From positions 4,390 through 68,389 of the forward strand of contig CAYWXT010000002.1 in the NCBI GenBank assembly GCA_964462125.1: a stretch of 64,000 bases of DNA, read 5' to 3'. This DNA is from JAWLFY01 sp964462125 (lineage in GTDB: Bacteria > Planctomycetota > Planctomycetia > Pirellulales > Pirellulaceae). A program made the position numbers and the translations under genes. Below, in pieces: positions 39,714-48,532 of this stretch. How positions within the stretch are numbered: the stretch's first letter is position 1; each line of letters opens with the position of its first letter. Under the pieces are notes generated by a model, which saw nothing but the letters and a program-made list of their open reading frames with translations, was not told where the DNA came from and made no database searches.

Positions 39714-40087
39714 ACCCGGAAGTGCCCGGTCGGTGCGTCGAACGTACTCCAACCGTCGCGGCCAGCTGGCGCCGGCAATTCGCCTTCAGATCCCTCGGTG
39801 GTGTGCAGGTGGGCCTTGGCCACGAAATGGGCCGTCACCGGCGCGGTGATGAACAGAAAGAACGTGATCAGCAACTCCTGGATCGATAGCGGGCCCTGGC
39901 CGACGCCGAAGTACAACATCGAGGCGACCAGGCAGCCCCCCACCCCCAACGTTGTTGCTTTTGAAGGCCCGTGCAAACGGCTCATCAAGTTCGGTAGTTT
40001 GAGCAAACCAAACGAACCGACGACGATAAAAATGCCTCCCACAACCAAGTGAAACGCGATCAACAGCTCAACGATCCAACTCATCAT
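39710..40087 (-). CDS. mnhG: Mrp Na+/H+ antiporter subunit G
   Basis: About 125 aa from MMSWIVELLIAFHLVVG, with three membrane helices. FIVVGSFGLLKLPNLMSRLHGPSKATTLG is the MnhG/PhaG signature (quoted in part: GLLKLPNLMSRLHGPSKA). It is the last gene of the mnh operon, 5 bp after mnhF. The C-terminal tail of about 30 hydrophilic residues is longer than usual. In Mrp complexes the small subunits E, F and G support assembly and ion coupling of the A and D antiporter subunits. Confidence 0.93.
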
Positions 40088-40092
40088 TTCCC

Positions 40093-40362
40093 CTATTCGA
40101 TCACATCGCCGCGGAGCAAAAACCGGCAGTACGCCACGGTCGAGACGAAACTGAACATCGCCAGCAGCAATGCCGATTCGAAATACAACGTCGTCTGCGA
40201 ACGGATTCCATATAAAATGATCAAAGCGATCGTGTTGACGACCATCGTGTCGACCGCCAACACCCGATCGATCACCTTGGGCCCGATCAACAATCGCCAC
40301 AGGTTCATCAGCAAGGCCAGCGACACGGCGGTGAAGCCGAATGCCAATGCGTATCCGATCAT
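40093..40362 (-). CDS. mnhF: Mrp Na+/H+ antiporter subunit F
   Basis: An 89-aa protein of three membrane helices with the MnhF pattern LIGPKVIDRVLAVDTMVVN and LYFESALLLAMFSFVSTVAYCRFLLRGDV. It overlaps mnhE by 4 bp (ATGA-type overlap) and precedes mnhG, as in other mrp operons, which supports translational coupling. Confidence 0.94.
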   Translation of the reverse strand: MIGYALAFGFTAVSLALLMNLWRLLIGPKVIDRVLAVDTMVVNTIALIILYGIRSQTTLYFESALLLAMFSFVSTVAYCRFLLRGDVIE

Positions 40363-40898
40363 GGAAGGAACGCCTTGATTCGCCGTTCGTAACGTGACTT
40401 GATCCGCCGCACCATCGCCTGTTCGTCAGCGACGTCAAGACAGTGCACCAACAAGGTTCGACCGTCGGCGGATAAGTCACTCGCCACCGTCCCCGGCGTC
40501 AGCGTGATCGTCGCAGCCAACACCGTGATCGCCTCCGGACTGGTCACCTCCAAGGGCACCGCAATCCAACGGCTGCGAAGATCGTCCGCCTGCCGAAATA
40601 CAATCAAGTAAGCCACCTGCAGATTCGCGATCACGATATCGACCAACAGCACGGCCAAAAAAATCAGCACCCGCCACGGCCGGCGAATCTTCGGTCGCTC
40701 CGGCCAAAAATGGGCGGTGTAAATCGGGATCAACATCCCCAACACGATCCCCACCATCAGCCCCCCGGCGGTAAAACTGTTAAGCAGGGCCATCCAAAGC
40801 CACACCAACACCAACGTCAACAGCGGGTGCGGCAGCCATCGTTGCAGAACGCTCCGCGGCGCCTCCTCTTTCGACCTATGCCTCTCCGGGGTCATCAC
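40359..40898 (-). CDS. mnhE: Mrp Na+/H+ antiporter subunit E
   Basis: A 179-aa membrane protein with helices in the N-terminal half and a soluble C-terminal domain. MnhE marks are LVDIVIANLQVAYLIV, ITVLAATITLTPGTVASDL and LLVHCLDVADEQ. It may start at GTG (40898) or at the adjacent ATG (40895); both overlap the mnhD stop. The hydrophilic N-terminal extension (TPERHRSKEEAPRS) is not general in the family. Confidence 0.93.
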   Translation of the reverse strand: MMTPERHRSKEEAPRSVLQRWLPHPLLTLVLVWLWMALLNSFTAGGLMVGIVLGMLIPIYTAHFWPERPKIRRPWRVLIFLAVLLVDIVIANLQVAYLIVFRQADDLRSRWIAVPLEVTSPEAITVLAATITLTPGTVASDLSADGRTLLVHCLDVADEQAMVRRIKSRYERRIKAFLP

Positions 40899-42421
40899 GG
40901 CAAGCCCCCTCGCTGCTGCCCGAGTACCGCCTCAGTGTACTCGGCCGGCGCGAATAACTGATCCGCCGTCGCATCCAAGTACTCCGTCACCGGCCCGGCC
41001 GCCCCGGTCAGCATCACCAAAATCCCCAACAGCGCCCCGGTGGCCACCATCGGCAGCGCGACCGGAGACTCAACCGCCGGTGCGATGCGCCCCTCGACCG
41101 AACCGCTCTTCCAAAAAAGCACACTCCCGCTCGCCGCAAACCCGATCAACGCCAGCAGCGACGTTCCCAGAACCAATCCCCAGATCCAAGCCCAGCCGGC
41201 CAACCCACTGACCGCTTCCAGGATCAACAACTTGCCGACAAACCCCGACAACGGTGGCATCCCGATCACCGCGATCGCGGCGACGAAAAACATCGATCCG
41301 ATCAACCCGTCATTGCAAAACCGTGGGGAGGTCGTCAGCGCATCACCGAATCCGGTACGGCGAATGACCACGGCATCGACAATCAGAAACAGCGCCGCGA
41401 TTGCCAGGGTGGAGTGAACCAGGTAATACAGCGCCGCCGCTTCACTGCCCGGCGTGAACCCCGCCACGGCGATCAGGAGCGTGCCCATCGACCCCAGGGC
41501 CGCGAAGCTCGCCTGTTGGCCCAGACTCCGCGAGGCGATCACGCCGATCATTCCCACCCCCAACGTCGCCACCGCCGCGGGCATCAACCAATCCGCGGCG
41601 AACCAGGCTCCTTCGCCTGCCGATTCGCCGAACGCCAGCATGAAGACGCGCATGATCGCGTACGCGCCGACCTTGGTCATGATCGAAAACAGCGCGGCGA
41701 CCGGACCGGCCGCATTGGCATAGGTCCCCGGCAACCAGAACTGCAGCGGCACTGCGGCTGACTTGATCCCGAACACCACCAGCAACAGCGCGGCCCCTGA
41801 GTAAAGCAACGCCTGGTCCCCGCTCGCCACCTCCGGCACCTTGACCGCCACGTCGGCCATATTGAGCGTCCCCGTCACGCCGTAAATCAGCCCCAGCGCG
41901 AACAGGAACAACGTCGAGCCGACCAGATTGACCACCATGTACTGGATCCCGGCCCGCAGCCGCGCCGCCCCCCCACCGTGCACCATCAATCCGTACGATG
42001 CGATCAACAGAACTTCAAAAAAGACAAACAGGTTGAACAAGTCGCCGGTTAAAAACGCACCGTTGAGCCCCATCAGCTGGAATTGAAACAGCGAATGAAA
42101 ATGCCGACCCCGCCGATCGCATCCGTTGATCGCATACAGCAAGACCAGCAGCCCGAGCACCGCCGTGAGGCACAGCATCAGGGCCGAGAGACGATCCAGC
42201 ACCAGCACGATGCCGAAGGGGGATGGCCAATCGCCCAGCGAGTAAATCCGCGTGGTGCCATCGGATGCCATCGCCAATTGCAGCAGCCCCACCAACACCA
42301 ACAGCACCGCCGAACCGACGGAAAAGACTCGGGCCAGCACGATGTCGTGCCGCACCGCCAGGGCCAGCAGCGGGGCCACGATCGCGGGCACCAAGATCGG
42401 CAGGATCAGCCAGTGATTCAT
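40895..42421 (-). CDS. mnhD: Mrp Na+/H+ antiporter subunit D
   Basis: A 508-aa protein with about 14 membrane helices, homologous to complex I proton-pumping subunits (NuoM/N). Segments include FLTGDLFNLFVFFEVLLIASYGL, with the conserved intramembrane glutamate, GIKSAAVPLQFWLPGTYANA with conserved lysine, and GMPPLSGFVGKLLIL. It overlaps mnhC by 4 bp and mnhE at its stop. Together with MnhA it forms the ion-translocating part of the antiporter. Confidence 0.95.
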   Translation of the reverse strand: MNHWLILPILVPAIVAPLLALAVRHDIVLARVFSVGSAVLLVLVGLLQLAMASDGTTRIYSLGDWPSPFGIVLVLDRLSALMLCLTAVLGLLVLLYAINGCDRRGRHFHSLFQFQLMGLNGAFLTGDLFNLFVFFEVLLIASYGLMVHGGGAARLRAGIQYMVVNLVGSTLFLFALGLIYGVTGTLNMADVAVKVPEVASGDQALLYSGAALLLVVFGIKSAAVPLQFWLPGTYANAAGPVAALFSIMTKVGAYAIMRVFMLAFGESAGEGAWFAADWLMPAAVATLGVGMIGVIASRSLGQQASFAALGSMGTLLIAVAGFTPGSEAAALYYLVHSTLAIAALFLIVDAVVIRRTGFGDALTTSPRFCNDGLIGSMFFVAAIAVIGMPPLSGFVGKLLILEAVSGLAGWAWIWGLVLGTSLLALIGFAASGSVLFWKSGSVEGRIAPAVESPVALPMVATGALLGILVMLTGAAGPVTEYLDATADQLFAPAEYTEAVLGQQRGGLP

Positions 42422-42771
42422 TCGCGACTCCGGGCCACCGTTTCTTCGGGACCGAGCAGGTCGACGTGATCGCCATCGCTCTCAAAGTAACCCCGCACCG
42501 CCATCACCAAGATCAACGCCGTCATTCCGAACGAAATCACGATCGCCGTCAACACCAACGCCTGCGGGATCGGGTCGGCGTGCGCCGCATCGGGATCGAG
42601 CACGATGTCCGGCTGGTTCGTGGCCAAACGTCCTGTCGTGAACAAAAACAGATTGGTGGCATACGTCAGCAGCGTCAGCCCGATCACGACCGTGAACGTT
42701 CGCGGACCGAGCGTCAGGTAAACCCCCGCGGCGGCCATCATGCCCACCGAACTGGCAACCAAAATTTCCAT
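42418..42771 (-). CDS. mnhC: Mrp Na+/H+ antiporter subunit C
   Basis: About 117 aa from MEILVASSVGMMAAAGVYL; the frame is open upstream but that part overlaps mnhA. Three membrane helices and the segment DPIPQALVLTAIVISFGMTAL are typical of MnhC, a relative of complex I NuoK. The loop FTTGRLATNQPDIVLDPDAAH is the variable part. It starts 1 bp after the mnhA stop and ends overlapping mnhD. Confidence 0.94.
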   Translation of the reverse strand: MEILVASSVGMMAAAGVYLTLGPRTFTVVIGLTLLTYATNLFLFTTGRLATNQPDIVLDPDAAHADPIPQALVLTAIVISFGMTALILVMAVRGYFESDGDHVDLLGPEETVARSRE

Positions 42772-42772
42772 C

Positions 42773-45649
42773 TCAATCTCCCTCCCCACGAGACGACTCC
42801 AGCACCGCGGCTTCGTCCGTCTCGGTCGACGGATCGACGTCCATCGGTTCCAGATTGACCCGTTCTCGATCGGTCTGCTGGCCGACCCGCGACAACTGCG
42901 CGAGCGCCAGCATGACACCACCGACCACGGTCAGAAACACCCCCAGGTCGAACGCGATCGTGCTGGAAAGCTCAAAGTCACCGACGATCGGCCAGTGGAA
43001 ATGATGGTAGCCGCTGGTCAAAAACGGGACGTCCAACACCATCGCGGCAATGCCGGTTGCCGCAGCGACCAACGCCCCGCCGCCGATCAACACGTGGTAG
43101 TCGAAGTGGACCTGCCGTTCGGCCCAACCGAAGCCGCTGGCCATGTACTGCATGATCAGGGAGATCGAAACGATCAACGCTGCGATAAAACCGCCGCCAG
43201 GCAAGTTGTGACCCCGCAAGAATATGAAAGCGCCGACCATCATCGACAGGGGCAACATCACTCGCGTGACCGCCACCATCACCACCGGGTGCCGCCCTGG
43301 CGAAACCCGTTGCCCCGGACTCCAGGCCGCCAGTTTCGCGGCCAAGGGGCCGCCCAACATCCCCTCCAGCAGCGCAAAGATGACCAGCGCCGCGATCCCC
43401 AACACCATGATCTCGCCGAACGTATCGAACCCCCGGAAATCGACCAGGATCACGTTGACCACATTCGTGCCGCCGCTGCCGGGCAACGCTTGCTGCCAGT
43501 AATACTCCGACAGCGAAGTGAAGTCCCGAGTCATCGTGGCCCAGGTCACCCCGCCGACCGCCAGTCCCACCAACAGCGACAGGCCGCCATGGACCAAGCG
43601 CGCCGGGGGCAGCGATTCGACCACCGAGGTCTTGGGCAAAAAATAGAGTGCCAACAACATCAAGACCAGCGTCACCACCTCGACCGAAATCTGCGTCAGC
43701 GCCAAGTCGGGGGCCGAAAGATAGACGAAAGCCAACGAGCAAATCAGCCCGATCACGTTCACGATGATCAACGCCGGAAGCCGGTCCCGGTGGTTGAGCA
43801 CCACCAGAACGCACGAGCCGACCAACAGCAACCAACCGACCAGCAGCACCGGGCCGACCGGGAGCAGTTGCCGCGATCCCGCTTCAAAACTGTGACTGGT
43901 GAACCCGATGGTCCCGGCGACCAACGCGGCGGTGATGATGACCACCAAGTACCGCCGCAGCGAACCGTTGTGCAACCCCGTGGTGAGCTCCCGCGAGCCC
44001 TGCGTCGTCGCGGCAACCAGTCCATCGAAGATCGCTTTGGCTTCCGGCTTCGGCATCCGATCCCAGCCGGCCCGCAGCAAGCGGTAGCCGAGCAGCGTGA
44101 CCAAGCCGGCACCGACCGCCACCAACGACATCGTCACCGCCGGAGTCCAGCCGTGCCACAGCGAGAGGTGAAACGCGGGCACGGGCCCCTGCAACACCGC
44201 GGCCGAAGCAACCCGCACCGTCCCCCCCGCGAACGCCTCCGGAAACAGCCCGATCAAAACCACCAGGGCCACCAGCAACGCCGGTGAAAGCCGCAAGCCG
44301 GGCCCCGGGTCGTGAGGCGGCTTCGGGTAGTCGTCCCGCCGCCGACCGAGGAAGACGTGAGCGATGTAGCGCAGGGAATAGGCCATCGAGAAGACCGCTG
44401 CGATCGTGACGACCACCGGCAACATCTGCCTCGAGCCGGCCCAGGCGGTGTGGGACGCCTCCTCCAGCATCATCTCTTTGGAAAGAAAACCATTCAGCGG
44501 CGGGAGCCCACCCATCGACGCGGCCGCCACGGTCCCCATCGTTGCGGTCAGCGGCATCAGCTGCAGCAGCCCACCGAGCCGCCTCATGTCACGGGTTCCT
44601 GTTTCGTGATCGATGATCCCAGTGTTCAGAAACAACGCCGCCTTGAAGGTCGCATGGTTGATGATGTGCAAGATGCAAGCCACCACCGCGATCGGAGTGG
44701 CAAACCCGAGCAGCATCGTCATCAGCCCCAGATGACTGACCGTCGAATAGGCCAATAACCCCTTCAGGTCATCCTTGAACAGGGCGATCACGGCCCCCAG
44801 TGTCATCGTCACCAGCCCTGTCGTGGTGACCGTGTAGAACCAAATCTCCGTCCCCGACAACACCGGCCACAAGCGGGCCATCAAGAAGATGCCCGCCTTG
44901 ACCATCGTCGCTGAGTGCAGATAGGCCGAGACCGGCGTCGGCGCCGCCATCGCATGCGGCAGCCAAAAGTGAAACGGAAACTGGGCACTCTTGGTGAAAC
45001 AACCGACCAGCACCAGGCCAACGATCCAAGGGTACAGCGACGAGTCTCGCACCAAATCGCCCGAAGCCAGGATCTCCGTCAACGCGTACGAACCGGTGAC
45101 CTTCCCGAGCAACAGCAGGCCGCCGATCAAGGCCAAACCGCCACCGCCGGTGACCGCCAGCGCCATCCGCGCGCCCTGGCGCCCCGCCGCCGTGTGCCCC
45201 CAAAAGCCAATCAACAAGAACGACGAAAGACTCGTCAGCTCCCAGAAAACCAGCAGCAACAGCAAGTTATTCGAGAGGACGATCCCCACCATTGCCGCCT
45301 GGAACAGCAGCAGATACGTATAGAAATTCCCCATCGCGTCGCCCGCCGCCAGATAGAAACGGGCGTATATCACGATCAGCAAGCCGATCCCGAGGATCAT
45401 CCCAGCGAACAGCAGCCCCAAGCCATCGACAAAGAATTGGAGGTCCAAGCCCAGGCGGGTCAGCCAGGGCCAATCGGCGCGGACGACCTCGCCCCGCATC
45501 ACCGCCGGGACGTTGGTTAACAACAGCGCCAGAGCCAACGTGTTCACCGAGCCGCTGGCGATCGCGCAGGCATTCCGGCCGGAGCGGATCATCAGCGCCG
45601 GCAGGACAGCTCCAAGAAACGGGAGCAGCACGATCAGGGCGAGACTCAT
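42773..45649 (-). CDS. mnhA: Mrp Na+/H+ antiporter subunit A fused to subunit B
   Basis: A 958-aa membrane protein. Residues about 1-500 are the NuoL-like antiporter core (FWELTSLSSFLLIGFWGH, SAQFPFHFWLPHAMAAPTPVSAYLHSATMVKAGIFL). Residues about 500-780 are the rest of subunit A (ALTQISVEVVTLVLMLLALYFLP). Residues about 800-940 match subunit B (FIFLRGHNLPGGGFIAALIVS, IAFDLGVFLTVVGGVML). A+B fusion is the group-2 (Pha-type) Mrp arrangement. It is the first gene of a six-gene operon (A/B-C-D-E-F-G) that exports Na+ in exchange for H+ and fits a marine or saline habitat. A DUF1592-type gene is divergent 195 bp away. Confidence 0.95.
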   Translation of the reverse strand: MSLALIVLLPFLGAVLPALMIRSGRNACAIASGSVNTLALALLLTNVPAVMRGEVVRADWPWLTRLGLDLQFFVDGLGLLFAGMILGIGLLIVIYARFYLAAGDAMGNFYTYLLLFQAAMVGIVLSNNLLLLLVFWELTSLSSFLLIGFWGHTAAGRQGARMALAVTGGGGLALIGGLLLLGKVTGSYALTEILASGDLVRDSSLYPWIVGLVLVGCFTKSAQFPFHFWLPHAMAAPTPVSAYLHSATMVKAGIFLMARLWPVLSGTEIWFYTVTTTGLVTMTLGAVIALFKDDLKGLLAYSTVSHLGLMTMLLGFATPIAVVACILHIINHATFKAALFLNTGIIDHETGTRDMRRLGGLLQLMPLTATMGTVAAASMGGLPPLNGFLSKEMMLEEASHTAWAGSRQMLPVVVTIAAVFSMAYSLRYIAHVFLGRRRDDYPKPPHDPGPGLRLSPALLVALVVLIGLFPEAFAGGTVRVASAAVLQGPVPAFHLSLWHGWTPAVTMSLVAVGAGLVTLLGYRLLRAGWDRMPKPEAKAIFDGLVAATTQGSRELTTGLHNGSLRRYLVVIITAALVAGTIGFTSHSFEAGSRQLLPVGPVLLVGWLLLVGSCVLVVLNHRDRLPALIIVNVIGLICSLAFVYLSAPDLALTQISVEVVTLVLMLLALYFLPKTSVVESLPPARLVHGGLSLLVGLAVGGVTWATMTRDFTSLSEYYWQQALPGSGGTNVVNVILVDFRGFDTFGEIMVLGIAALVIFALLEGMLGGPLAAKLAAWSPGQRVSPGRHPVVMVAVTRVMLPLSMMVGAFIFLRGHNLPGGGFIAALIVSISLIMQYMASGFGWAERQVHFDYHVLIGGGALVAAATGIAAMVLDVPFLTSGYHHFHWPIVGDFELSSTIAFDLGVFLTVVGGVMLALAQLSRVGQQTDRERVNLEPMDVDPSTETDEAAVLESSRGEGD

Positions 45650-45844
45650 CAGCAGCGATCCGTCGACGATTCCGGTCGTCCGGGCGGTCCCCGGTCGCCG
45701 CTATGGTCTTCCCTCATCCTCCGCTTGCCAACCCGCCCGCCATCTGTTTGCCGCAAACGACGTGCACCGCTAGAATGGGCGGTGCTTACCAACTGCTTTC
45801 CCAGCCCTTCCTGACATCCCACTCGCCGGTCCAACCCAATCGAA

Positions 45845-48493
45845 ATGGCTTTCACCTTCAACCTGGATATTGTGGAGATGCGCCGCCGGCATGCGCTCCA
45901 CGCTACCATCATTGGCCCACTGGCGCTCGGTTGTGTCGCCCTGCTGCTGATGGCCAGCGGCCGATCGCCGGCCGCGGCGGCAGACCGCGCGTCACTTGAA
46001 TTTCGCGCCGCAGCCGTGCTCTCCAAGCATTGCCTGGAGTGCCATGACTCGGCCGCGGAGTCGGGCGACTTGGACCTCAGCCGCCGTTCCACTGCGCTCG
46101 AAGGTGGCGAGCAGGGTCCGGGGATCGTTCCGGGTGATCTCGAGGGGAGCTTGGTGTGGGAGATGGTCGACTCGGAGGCGATGCCGCCGGAAAGCCATCC
46201 GCGAATGACCGATGCGGAGAAAGACATCCTGCGGGAATGGATCGAAACCGGAGTTCCCTGGGCGGCCAAGGTGATCGATCCCGCCGAATTCACCCTCGAC
46301 GCTGCGCCGCCCCCAATGTGGTTGCGAAGGCTGACGGTGCCGCAATACGTCCGCACGGTCCGTGCCCTGACCGGTGTCGAGATCGGGGAGGAGGCGGCTC
46401 AGGTTTTGCCAAAGGACCAGCGGGCCGACGGGTTTACCAACACCGCCTACAACCTGGATATCGATCTGGCCCACGTCGAAGGCTTCGCTCGGTTGGCGGA
46501 ATTGATCGTCGACCAAATGAGCATGACGTCGTTCCTGGGGCGGCACGCCCCCTGCCGCACCTTGGATGATGAGTGCATCGACGCGGCGATCGAATCGATG
46601 GCGATGGAGTTCTACCGCGGGCGACCGGAGAAGCATGAACTGGCGGTGCTCCGCAAGGTGTTCGACACGGCAGTCGAGGAAGGAGGCGATTTCGACGCCG
46701 GCGCCCGCTTTGTCGTCCAAGCATTGCTGCAGTCACCGCGGTTTCTGTTTCTGATCGAAGAGGCTGCGTCGGGGTCTGAACCGGAACAGGTCAGCGATTG
46801 GGAGCTCGCCTCGCGTTTAAGTTACGCCGCCTGGGGCCAGTCCCCCGATCAAGAATTGCTGCGGGCCGCCTCCGCCGGTGAACTCTCCGATCCCCGCCGG
46901 CTCAAGGCGCAGGTGCAACGGTTGATGCGCGACGAGCGGGCCATCGAACACTCGGTCGAGTTCGTCGAAAACTGGCTCGATCTCGGCCGCCTTCGAAACC
47001 TGCGACCCAACCCGAAAAAATTTCCCGACTGGGATGCCGAGTTGGCTCAAGACATGAAAACGGAAACCGAAACCTTTTTCCGCGAAATCGCCTGGCGGCA
47101 GAACCGCCCGCTGTCGGACCTGATGAATGCCCAGGTCAGTTATTTGACGCCGCGACTGGCGCAACATTACGACATCCCCTGGGACTTCGCTGCTGAACTC
47201 AGCGACCAGCACGCCGCAGCCGCCAGCGGTGAACTGCTCGCCCTCTACAGCTTCGACCAAAACAGCGAGGGGACCGTCGCCGACCTAGTCGGCGGAGAAC
47301 CGCTCGACCTGGAAGTCACCGAACCCGATCGGGTTTCCTGGACATCCGATGGCCTGAAACTCGACTCCGAGGTGATCGTCAGCTCCGGCCCCGCCCCGAA
47401 ACTCAATCGGGCGATCAAGGAGGCGGGCGAGTTCACAATCGAAACGTGGGCCCTTCCCAAGAACCGCGGCCAGAGGGGACCCGCCCGAGTCGTTTCGATC
47501 TCCGGTGGTTCGACACAACGAAATGTCACGATCGGACAGGAGGGCGACCGCTACGTCGTCCGCTACCGATCCACCGAGCGCGACAACAACGGCATGCCCA
47601 ACATCGAAGCGGCCCACGGGTCGGTCGAGAATCGTTGGACTCACCTGGCGTTCACGGTCGACCGCGAGGGGATCGCCACGTTTTACGTCAATGGTGAACA
47701 GGCGGCCCAAGAGAACGCCGGTGGCGACCTTTCGAATTGGGAGGACTCGTTTCCCCTGTTGATCGGCAACGAAACCGGCGGCGATCGCGCCTGGCTGGGC
47801 ACCCTCCGGCGGGTCGGCATTTACCCCCGCGCCCTGTCGGCCGAAGAGATCCGGCAGATGAATGTCGGCGCGGTATCCCACGACTTGGACTCGACGCCAG
47901 CACGTGGCGGATTGTTGACCCAGGCCAGCCTGTTGACGATCGGCGGGGATGAAGCCTCCATGGTCTCCCGCGGACTGTTCGTGCTGAACAATCTGCTGTA
48001 CAGCCGCGTTGGGAATCCACCTCCCTGCGTTGACACCGACCCCAAGCCGTCAAAGCCAGGCATGTCACAACGCGATCTGGCGATGGTCCGGCTCTCGGAC
48101 AGCGCCTGCGCGGGTTGCCACAGCAAGTTCGAGCCGCTCGCCTTTGGTTTGGAAAAATTTGACGGCGTGGGGGCGTTCCATGACATTGACGAGCACGGCA
48201 ACGAACTGCGGCACGACGGAGAAATCCTGTTTCCCGGCCAGGAAGAACCGGTGGCCTACGAAACATCCGCGGAATTGATGGAGCTGCTCGCCAGCAGCGA
48301 ACGCGTCCACAAGGGAATGACACGGAAGTTGATCCAGTTCGCGATCGCCCGGCCGCTGGTGCCGGCTGATACCGAGGCCGTCCAAGAGATTCACACACGT
48401 GGCTGGGACAATGGCGGAACCTACGCGTCCCTGATGGCCGAGATCATGACCAGCGACTTGATCCTGAAGAAGTATCCCGAGACCGACAATTAA
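45845..48493 (+). CDS. DUF1587/1592/1588/1585-type planctomycete cytochrome protein with inserted LamG domain
   Basis: An 882-aa exported protein. Order: signal segment (IIGPLALGCVALLLMASG); cytochrome domain with CLECH near residue 59; DUF1587 (LRRLTVPQYVRTVRALTG); DUF1595/DUF1592 (FYRGRPEKHELAVLRKVF, FVVQALLQSPRFLFLIEE, ENWLDLGRLRNL); a LamG/concanavalin-like domain of about 190 residues (LLALYSFDQNSEGTVADLVG, EFTIETWALP, WTHLAFTVDREGIATFYVNG); then DUF1588 with a second heme motif (CAGCHSKFEPLAFGLEKFD) and DUF1585 (GMTRKLIQFAIARPL). The LamG module replaces the usual short linker before DUF1588. An ATG at 45878 just before the hydrophobic part is an alternative start. The DUF1552 gene follows by 39 bp. 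Confidence 0.92.
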   Translation: MAFTFNLDIVEMRRRHALHATIIGPLALGCVALLLMASGRSPAAAADRASLEFRAAAVLSKHCLECHDSAAESGDLDLSRRSTALEGGEQGPGIVPGDLEGSLVWEMVDSEAMPPESHPRMTDAEKDILREWIETGVPWAAKVIDPAEFTLDAAPPPMWLRRLTVPQYVRTVRALTGVEIGEEAAQVLPKDQRADGFTNTAYNLDIDLAHVEGFARLAELIVDQMSMTSFLGRHAPCRTLDDECIDAAIESMAMEFYRGRPEKHELAVLRKVFDTAVEEGGDFDAGARFVVQALLQSPRFLFLIEEAASGSEPEQVSDWELASRLSYAAWGQSPDQELLRAASAGELSDPRRLKAQVQRLMRDERAIEHSVEFVENWLDLGRLRNLRPNPKKFPDWDAELAQDMKTETETFFREIAWRQNRPLSDLMNAQVSYLTPRLAQHYDIPWDFAAELSDQHAAAASGELLALYSFDQNSEGTVADLVGGEPLDLEVTEPDRVSWTSDGLKLDSEVIVSSGPAPKLNRAIKEAGEFTIETWALPKNRGQRGPARVVSISGGSTQRNVTIGQEGDRYVVRYRSTERDNNGMPNIEAAHGSVENRWTHLAFTVDREGIATFYVNGEQAAQENAGGDLSNWEDSFPLLIGNETGGDRAWLGTLRRVGIYPRALSAEEIRQMNVGAVSHDLDSTPARGGLLTQASLLTIGGDEASMVSRGLFVLNNLLYSRVGNPPPCVDTDPKPSKPGMSQRDLAMVRLSDSACAGCHSKFEPLAFGLEKFDGVGAFHDIDEHGNELRHDGEILFPGQEEPVAYETSAELMELLASSERVHKGMTRKLIQFAIARPLVPADTEAVQEIHTRGWDNGGTYASLMAEIMTSDLILKKYPETDN

Positions 48494-48532
48494 GCAATCA
48501 GCCGTTTCTACCTAACAAGCGAGTAGACGAAC

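Noticed and set aside
42740..44287. 515-residue plus-strand open frame rich in Gln, His and Arg
   Set aside because: Antisense to mnhA; composition reflects the reverse complement of hydrophobic codons.
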